Positions 59,159 to 64,000 of a DNA stretch of 64,000 nucleotides are shown piece by piece. The position numbers and the translations under genes were made by a program. The DNA lies in the NCBI GenBank assembly GCA_014896315.1, contig JADBKP010000001.1, forward strand, positions 327,557 through 391,556, given 5' to 3'. Every line of letters starts with the position of its first letter. Position 1 is the stretch's first letter. The DNA comes from Limnochordales bacterium (GTDB lineage: Bacteria; Bacillota; Limnochordia; Limnochordales; DUMU01). The notes beneath the pieces are model-generated. The model was not told the origin of the DNA, made no database searches, and saw only the letters and a list, made by a program, of their open reading frames with translations.

Positions 59159-61159
59159 TTATGCGCTATGTGGGTGTATCTGCCACCGATGCCAATCTAT
59201 AGATACGAGCGGCCGTCCCGTTTGCGGACTGCTCGCCACCTGAACAGGAATGCCGTAAACCCGCGTCAGGATTGCCGGCTCGAGCACCTCTTCTGGTGTG
59301 CCCGTGCGCAGAATGCTCCCATCTGCGATCAAAAACAGTCGGTCACACCATGTGGAAGCCAGATTGAGATCGTGCAGCACTATCAGTACTCCGACTCCGA
59401 GTTTCCCTCCCCGACGCAGACGATCGAGAAGAGCCATCAGTTCCGCCTGATGGTTGAGGTCGAGGTGGGCCGTGGGCTCATCCAGGAGAAGAACGGAGGG
59501 TTGTTGAGCCAAGGCCTGGGCCAGCGCCACCCGTTGCTGCTCACCGCCGCTCAGAGCGGTGACCGGCCGCTCGGCCAAAGCCAAAAGCCCCGTCTCCTCC
59601 AGAGCCCAACACACCGCCTCCCGGTCCGCCTTGCTCTCCCCACCCCAAAAGGATTGATGGGGAAAGCGCCCCAGCGCCACCACCTCGCGCACTGTCAATT
59701 CAAAACGGAAGTCCGGCTGCTGGGGAACAAACGCCAGCCGCCGGGCCAGCATCCGCCGCGAGTACTGTCGCAAAGGGCGGCCCTCCAGGACGCACTCCCC
59801 GCCCGCGGGGGCGAGCAACCCGGCCAATGCCCGCAGCAGCGTGGACTTGCCCGCACCGTTTGGCCCGACTATACCCACAAGCTCGCCGCGATGAAGCGTC
59901 AGCGAGATGTCACTCAGAATGCGGCGACCGGCCAGTTCCACCTGCATCTCTACCGCTTCCAGCAGAGGCGGGCTGGACGGCCCGGACTTGAGAGAGGGTT
60001 GGCCGGAATCGGCACTTATCTGCGGACCAGGTACCGACGGAAGCTCCTCACCGGCTGCCAGGTCCCTACCCATCCGGTCGGATACCGGGAGAAGGCGGCT
60101 CGCCCGCAAGTCGTGCCTCCCCGCCTGGCGCAGGAGCCAAAGGAAGAAGGGAGCACCTGCGAAGGAGGTTATCACGCCGATGGGCAGCTCACGCGGGGCA
60201 ACAACCAGCCGGGCGGCAGTGTCGACAAGAAGGAGAAAGAGGGCCCCAAGCAGTCCCGCTACGGGGATTAACTTGCGATGCTCGGGGCCGACCAAAAGAC
60301 GGGCGGCATGGGGTACGATCAGGCCGGCAAAGCCGATTACACCGCCGGCAGCTACCGCGGCAGCAGCGAGCAGAGCTCCGGCAGTCAGGAGAAGGAACTT
60401 CGCCCGCTCCACCGACAGCCCGGTGGTCTCGGCCCTCTCCTCCCCGAGCAGGAAGAGGTCAAGGGGCCGCGCGGCGGCCAGGATAATGCCCGCACCGAGG
60501 AGTAAGAAGGGAAGCAGAAGCTTGACCTCCTGCCAGCCACCTGTCGCAAGCGACCCCATGGTCCAGTAGACGATCTGCCTGAGCCAATCGTCGGCAAAAA
60601 GCAGGATCACGGAGACAAGGGCGCTGCTGAAGGCACTTACGGCAACTCCCGCAAGCAGAAGGGTGGTGCTGGGCATACGCCCGGAAGAACGGGCCAACCC
60701 GTAAACGATGAAAGTGTTGGCCAGGGCTCCGGCAAAGGCAAAAAGCGGGATCAAGGTCCCCCCGGCCAAGTTCCTGATGACGACCCAGCTGAAACCGACC
60801 GTTGCCCCCAGGGCCGCACCGGAGGAAACGCCCAGGACATAGGGATCGGCCAGGGGGTTGCGGAATACCCCCTGGTACACCGTTCCGGCCAGACTGAGCG
60901 CCAGCCCAATTTCAAGGGCCAGGAGAATACGGGGCAGGCGCAGCTGCCAGATAATTGCCGCATACATCTGCTCCTCGCCGGCCCCTGCCGCCGGTGGCAA
61001 AGAACCGGTAGTAATGACGGACAGGATGCCATCTGCCAGGAGCGATACTACCTGGCGGATGGGGATCACTACCGGTCCCAACACGATGGCGATCATAGAG
61101 CAGACCAGTGTGCCGGCGGCCAGACCTGATAGCAGTAATTGCCAGCGATCCCGGAACAT
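59159..61159 (-). CDS. Fused BtuC-like permease and BtuD-like ATPase of a cobalamin uptake system
   Basis: The protein has 666 residues. Residues about 1-350 are a FecCD/BtuC permease with ten membrane segments (LRLPRILLALEIGLALSLAGTVYQGVFRNPLADPYVLGVSSGAALGA; GVIGFAGLIVPHAARLLVGPEHR; ELPIGVITSFAGAPFFLWLL). A linker of about 50 residues follows. Residues about 398-640 are the ATPase with Walker A GPNGAGKST (K438), signature LSGGEQQR, Walker B LLLDEPTAHLDL and switch His VLHD. Permease and ATPase are normally separate genes. With BtuF upstream and a cobalamin riboswitch ahead of both, it should import vitamin B12. Confidence 0.93.
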   Translation of the reverse strand: MFRDRWQLLLSGLAAGTLVCSMIAIVLGPVVIPIRQVVSLLADGILSVITTGSLPPAAGAGEEQMYAAIIWQLRLPRILLALEIGLALSLAGTVYQGVFRNPLADPYVLGVSSGAALGATVGFSWVVIRNLAGGTLIPLFAFAGALANTFIVYGLARSSGRMPSTTLLLAGVAVSAFSSALVSVILLFADDWLRQIVYWTMGSLATGGWQEVKLLLPFLLLGAGIILAAARPLDLFLLGEERAETTGLSVERAKFLLLTAGALLAAAAVAAGGVIGFAGLIVPHAARLLVGPEHRKLIPVAGLLGALFLLLVDTAARLVVAPRELPIGVITSFAGAPFFLWLLRQAGRHDLRASRLLPVSDRMGRDLAAGEELPSVPGPQISADSGQPSLKSGPSSPPLLEAVEMQVELAGRRILSDISLTLHRGELVGIVGPNGAGKSTLLRALAGLLAPAGGECVLEGRPLRQYSRRMLARRLAFVPQQPDFRFELTVREVVALGRFPHQSFWGGESKADREAVCWALEETGLLALAERPVTALSGGEQQRVALAQALAQQPSVLLLDEPTAHLDLNHQAELMALLDRLRRGGKLGVGVLIVLHDLNLASTWCDRLFLIADGSILRTGTPEEVLEPAILTRVYGIPVQVASSPQTGRPLVSIDWHRWQIHPHSA

Positions 61160-61195
61160 GAGTGCTGCCTGCCCCTCCTGCCCGCAGCCGTTTCG

Positions 61196-62179
61196 TCACC
61201 GGCTGCGGCCGTCGTTTCCGAAGAGCTCCGGGTGGAGCAGCCTGGCCAGCTGTTCCAGCCCGTCCACAAGGCGAGGACCGGTACGTACCAGCGGATCGGG
61301 AACAACTTCAAAGACGCGTCCCGTCCGCACCGCCTCCAGCAGGTTCCATCCCGGCCGGGCCAGTACTTCGCTCTTGTTGCGCAGGGTTAAGATGATCACC
61401 TGCGGGTTGCGCGCCAGCACCCACTCGGGGTTGACCTGTGGCCAGGCCTGCCCCATGCCAGCCGCCACATTCACCCCGCCTGCCAGGGTGATCAGTTCAT
61501 CAATGAAACTGCCCGGTCCGGCCGTCATTAACGGATCGTTCCATATCTCCACAAAGACCCGGGGACGCTGATCGACTCGCAAAGAAGCGGTCCGGCTGCG
61601 CACCGCCTCGATGCGGCTTTGCAGAGTGTGCACCAGGTGCTCAGCAGCCTGCCGAGCTCCGGTCAGCTGGCCAAGCGTGGAAATCGCATCTAGAACCTCC
61701 TGCAGCGTCTTGGGAGCGATGACGAAGACTGGCAGACCCAATCGGCGCAGATCGTCTGCGGCCTGGGGCTGGAGATTCTGATCGGCAAGGATGAGATCGG
61801 GCTTGAGCGCCAGGATCTTCTCACGGTTGAGCGCAAACGCATCCCCCACCACGGGCTTCTCCGCCGCTTCCGGTGGGTAGTCGCTCCAGGCACTGACGCC
61901 CACAACGCGTTCGCCAAGGCCCAGGGCATAGACCATCTCCGTAAGGCTAGGAGCCAGCGTGATGATGCGCTGCGGTTCCCGGGTAATGGTTATCTTCGTT
62001 CCTGTAGCGTCAACCAGCGTCACCGGACGGAAAATCGGCAAGCTGGCCGTTGCTGCCGTTGCTGCCATCGGCGCCGGGGCCGGTACCAACACAGGTGCAC
62101 TTGACATTTGGGTGAGCAGTAGCAGAACACAGATCAAGCCCCGCACAAACGAGGATAGCCAGCGAGCCCGTGCGAACAC
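61196..62179 (-). CDS. btuF: BtuF-like cobalamin-binding protein
   Basis: GTG 62179 lies eight bases after AAGGAGG and gives 327 residues; the long open frame upstream covers the riboswitch leader. A signal peptide (WLSSFVRGLICVLLLLTQ) has no proper lipobox. The mature protein is a class III binding protein (PeripBP_2 type): VTLVDATGTKITITREPQRIITLAPSLTEMVYALGLGERVVGVSAWSDYPPEA, ILALKPDLILADQ and VFVEIWNDPLMTAGPGSFIDELITLAGG. It presents cobalamin to the fused permease-ATPase, whose gene follows 36 bases downstream. Confidence 0.92.
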   Translation of the reverse strand: MFARARWLSSFVRGLICVLLLLTQMSSAPVLVPAPAPMAATAATASLPIFRPVTLVDATGTKITITREPQRIITLAPSLTEMVYALGLGERVVGVSAWSDYPPEAAEKPVVGDAFALNREKILALKPDLILADQNLQPQAADDLRRLGLPVFVIAPKTLQEVLDAISTLGQLTGARQAAEHLVHTLQSRIEAVRSRTASLRVDQRPRVFVEIWNDPLMTAGPGSFIDELITLAGGVNVAAGMGQAWPQVNPEWVLARNPQVIILTLRNKSEVLARPGWNLLEAVRTGRVFEVVPDPLVRTGPRLVDGLEQLARLLHPELFGNDGRSR

Positions 62180-62250
62180 GGGCGTCACCTCCTTGAACGG
62201 TCGTCCGTGAGAGTTGAGTGAGCTGTTGAGTTGAGTCGAAGTCAGGCGAC

Positions 62251-62274
62251 AAAAAAGCCACCCGGCGAGGGTGG
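62251..62274 (-). terminator. Intrinsic terminator of the cobalamin riboswitch
   Basis: On the minus strand, CCACCC and GGGTGG (62269-62274 with 62258-62263) form a 6-bp stem with a 5-base loop, followed by C and TTTTTT (62251-62256). It lies between the aptamer and the btuF start and is the likely off-state. Confidence 0.9.
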
Positions 62275-62375
62275 ACCAGCAAAAGACGACGTGCGTCAGG
62301 CAATGGAAAGCCTGCAAGTACGCTAGATGGCCGTCATACCGGTTCACCATCCCCTTTCCGCGAAGGTCGGTGAAG

Positions 62376-62590
62376 GCGGAAGGCAGGTCTCCTGGCTTCG
62401 GCTCATCATCCGGCCCACCTTCCCAGCTCTCCCCTTCTCACGATGGGGTTGCAGCCAGTGGTATCCGAGGCCGGACTCCCCGGTACAGTGGCGGGACCGC
62501 GGGGTTACCGGTGCGCAAGACCGGCTCCCTCTTCCCTATTCTCCTGCTCAGAGCGGTTTCCTCAACCCGCTCCGCAGGCACCTTCCACCT
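62376..62590 (-). ncRNA. Cobalamin riboswitch
   Basis: Read on the minus strand, the leader has all landmarks of the class: GGTGCC near the 5' end, TTGAGGAAACCGC and AATAGGGAAG, GGTAACCCCGCGG, the B12 box GCCACTG, GGATACCACTGG, GGATGATGAGCCGAAGCC and the closing CCAGGAGACCTGCC. It precedes btuF and the fused btuCD gene and is followed by a terminator. Adenosylcobalamin binding would shut off expression. Confidence 0.97.
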
Positions 62591-62599
62591 GACGCCTAT

Positions 62600-63523
62600 T
62601 CAGTTGTTGGGCATCGCATCATATTCGTCCGGGGATGCCCCAACTCCTTCCGGAGAGAGCGATTGCAGGATACGATGCTGGCGGATTCGGAAGTCGGAAC
62701 CTTCCAGTACCAGTACTTTGCTCATCCCCAGGAGCCGGGAGGCAACCCTCTCAGTAAGAATGTGCGTGAGAGCCTCCAGATCCAGGTTAGTAGTAACAAT
62801 GAGCGGCCGCCGGTCGAGGTAGCGGGCGTTTATCAGCTCCCCCAGCACTGAGCGAGCCCATTCGGTCTGGTACTCCTGACCGAGGTCGTCGAGAACGAGA
62901 AGCTCAGCACTCTTAGCCGCCTCGAGGAGCGAACTGACCCCGCCGCCGCCCGCCATTGTATTGCGCATCTCGCTCAGCAACTCCGAGACATCTACCTTGA
63001 GCAGCCCGGCCACGTGACGCTGCCGCAGGTGGTTGAGAATGGCACTGGCCAGGTGCGACTTGCCCGTCCCCACCGGTCCGAGCAGGATCAAACCGTAATC
63101 GGTCTCCTGCGGCCGGTACTGCGTAGCGTAAGCCAGGCAGGCACGAAAGACGTTCCGGTTCTGGGGGGTGACGCGGAAGGTAGCGAAGGTTTGAACCAGA
63201 TCGGAGCGCCGTAGCCGTGCCGATTTGATCGCCGCCTGCAGCCACTGCTGCTGGCGGCGCTCGAGTTCACGGGCACAGGGAGCGACGGCAAAGGCAGGCT
63301 CACCGTAGAGCTTGATCCCCTCCTCATGCAGGCGTAGCGGATGGCCAGGAGTCAGCGCCTTGCACTGTTCCCGCCCCTGGCAAGCCTGGCAGGCCTGGGC
63401 ATCCCGCAAGAGCATTTCGAAATCAGACAGATAAGCTGCAAAAGCTTGTTCGGGGAAATCCCAGTTTTTCAACTCCGGCAACCGTTCTTCGAAAAACTTC
63501 TTCAGGCTCTCCCGCCCTGCCAA
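62600..63523 (-). CDS. dnaI: Replicative helicase loader, DnaI-like AAA+ ATPase
   Basis: The 307-residue protein has an N-terminal region with a likely zinc site (C45, C48, C54 and H61 or C83), as in DnaI. The AAA+ domain has Walker A LLGPVGTGKSHLASAIL (G149 to S156), Walker B LLVLDDLGQE (D212-D213), sensor 1 LIVTTNLD and the arginine-finger region ERVASRLLGMSKVL. It loads the replicative helicase at the origin or at restart sites. It lies 16 bases after the DnaD-like gene, the classic primosome pair of Bacillota. Confidence 0.93.
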   Translation of the reverse strand: MAGRESLKKFFEERLPELKNWDFPEQAFAAYLSDFEMLLRDAQACQACQGREQCKALTPGHPLRLHEEGIKLYGEPAFAVAPCARELERRQQQWLQAAIKSARLRRSDLVQTFATFRVTPQNRNVFRACLAYATQYRPQETDYGLILLGPVGTGKSHLASAILNHLRQRHVAGLLKVDVSELLSEMRNTMAGGGGVSSLLEAAKSAELLVLDDLGQEYQTEWARSVLGELINARYLDRRPLIVTTNLDLEALTHILTERVASRLLGMSKVLVLEGSDFRIRQHRILQSLSPEGVGASPDEYDAMPNN

Positions 63524-63539
63524 TCCGGATCACCTCCCG

Positions 63540-64000
63540 CTACTCCCCTTCGGGATCGCTCCCGGTGCCGGCGTCGGCCTCCAGGTCTATGCCGGCAGCA
63601 GATGGATCAAACTCTATCTCCTCGACCGCACCGCCTGCCTCGGAAAGCGGGTCGGAAAAGGCAGGCTCGTCCGCCGCCGGCTCAGCCTCCCCCATTCCGA
63701 TCAGCCGGTAGTAGGCCCCCCAGTAATCCTGAGGCCGCCTGCGTTCATCAGTCGCCGCCGCCACTTGTGTCCTGGCACCTGGTGGCAGTGGCGCCCGGGG
63801 GGTGGTCGCCGGAACTTCTGTGCCGTCCGGCGCTCGCTTGCCGGCATTGGCAGCACGCCGGGCCTCAACGTCGGCTAGCGTGCGCACGCCCTGACGCCGC
63901 CACTCCTGCAGCACTGCATCGATGTAGGCGAAACTGGGCGAAGAAGTACGTACCGTCTCGGCACAGGCAGCCAGAATCATCTCATCGGAGAAATGCCACT
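63540..64000 (-). CDS. DnaD-like primosomal protein (5' part beyond window)
   Basis: The frame is open to the right edge, so only the C-terminal 152 residues or so are visible. WHFSDEMILAACAETVRTSSPSFAYIDAVLQEWRRQGVRTLADVEA is the DnaB_2/DnaD C-terminal domain, which binds DNA. The remainder is a Pro/Ala/Glu-rich acidic tail (EIEFDPSAAGIDLEADAGTGSDPEGE). Together with the DnaI-like gene immediately downstream it forms the helicase-loading module of Bacillota. Confidence 0.88.
   Translation of the reverse strand, partial: WHFSDEMILAACAETVRTSSPSFAYIDAVLQEWRRQGVRTLADVEARRAANAGKRAPDGTEVPATTPRAPLPPGARTQVAAATDERRRPQDYWGAYYRLIGMGEAEPAADEPAFSDPLSEAGGAVEEIEFDPSAAGIDLEADAGTGSDPEGE

Noticed and set aside
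62180-62350. N-terminal extension of BtuF to 62350
   Set aside because: The extra codons cover the riboswitch expression platform and terminator; GTG 62179 has AAGGAGG and a signal peptide directly after it.
1-64000. tRNA or rRNA genes, CRISPR arrays, insertion sequences
   Set aside because: I saw no T-loop-like sequences in cloverleaf context, no regularly spaced repeats, and no transposase-like protein or terminal inverted repeats.

Overview
The window looks like a piece of a high-GC, probably thermophilic member of the Bacillota. The Bacillota signals are GerMN and DUF3243 proteins, a DnaD/DnaI primosome pair, Rex, Fhs, and a ThiI without a rhodanese domain. The thermophile signal is two protein disulfide oxidoreductases. 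All the solute-binding proteins whose N-terminus lies in the window have export signals but no lipobox cysteine, which fits a diderm lineage such as Limnochordia better than a classical monoderm; this is inference. I see no tRNA, rRNA, CRISPR array or insertion sequence.

Layout. (1) 1-27.3 kb: an accessory, secreted-carbohydrate region. It holds two DUF4855 proteins, a DUF4434 protein, a GHL10 glycosidase-like protein, a beta-propeller protein, a discoidin-like protein, a Gfo/Idh/MocA oxidoreductase and several solute-binding proteins with no permease genes. Among these sit an unusual helicase-like protein with all ATPase motifs destroyed (15.6-19.0 kb), a P-type cation ATPase behind a yybP-ykoY (Mn2+) riboswitch, endonuclease III, a CDF metal exporter and FabZ. 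(2) 27.4-38.2 kb: a thiol and sulfur redox island. Two divergent operons (CoA-disulfide reductase-rhodanese and OsmC on one side; glutaredoxin, GroES-like, protein disulfide oxidoreductase and thioredoxin reductase-like on the other) share a control region with CsoR-type operators and a Rex box. Downstream are peroxiredoxin, a thioredoxin-like redoxin, an amidohydrolase, then a CsoR-family repressor with its own palindromic operator and a second protein disulfide oxidoreductase. (3) 38.3-50 kb: an ABC exporter, GerMN, a kinase-like/nuclease-like fusion beside hpt, ndk, fhs, another sugar-binding protein, QueT, and thiI-iscS. (4) 50-64 kb: a family 3 glycosidase, hflKC, polyprenyl synthase, rex, rlmH, an MFS carrier, HtrA, a cobalamin-riboswitch-controlled uptake system (BtuF plus a fused BtuCD) and the DnaD-DnaI pair running off the right edge.

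The most interesting points are the ATPase-dead Upf1-like protein, the CsoR/Rex-controlled thiol island whose thioredoxin reductase lacks NADPH-binding motifs, the kinase-nuclease fusion next to hpt, and the orphan DUF4855/DUF4434 sugar region. Several genes use unusual starts: rlmH appears to begin at CTG, and nth has no canonical start for its conserved N-terminus.
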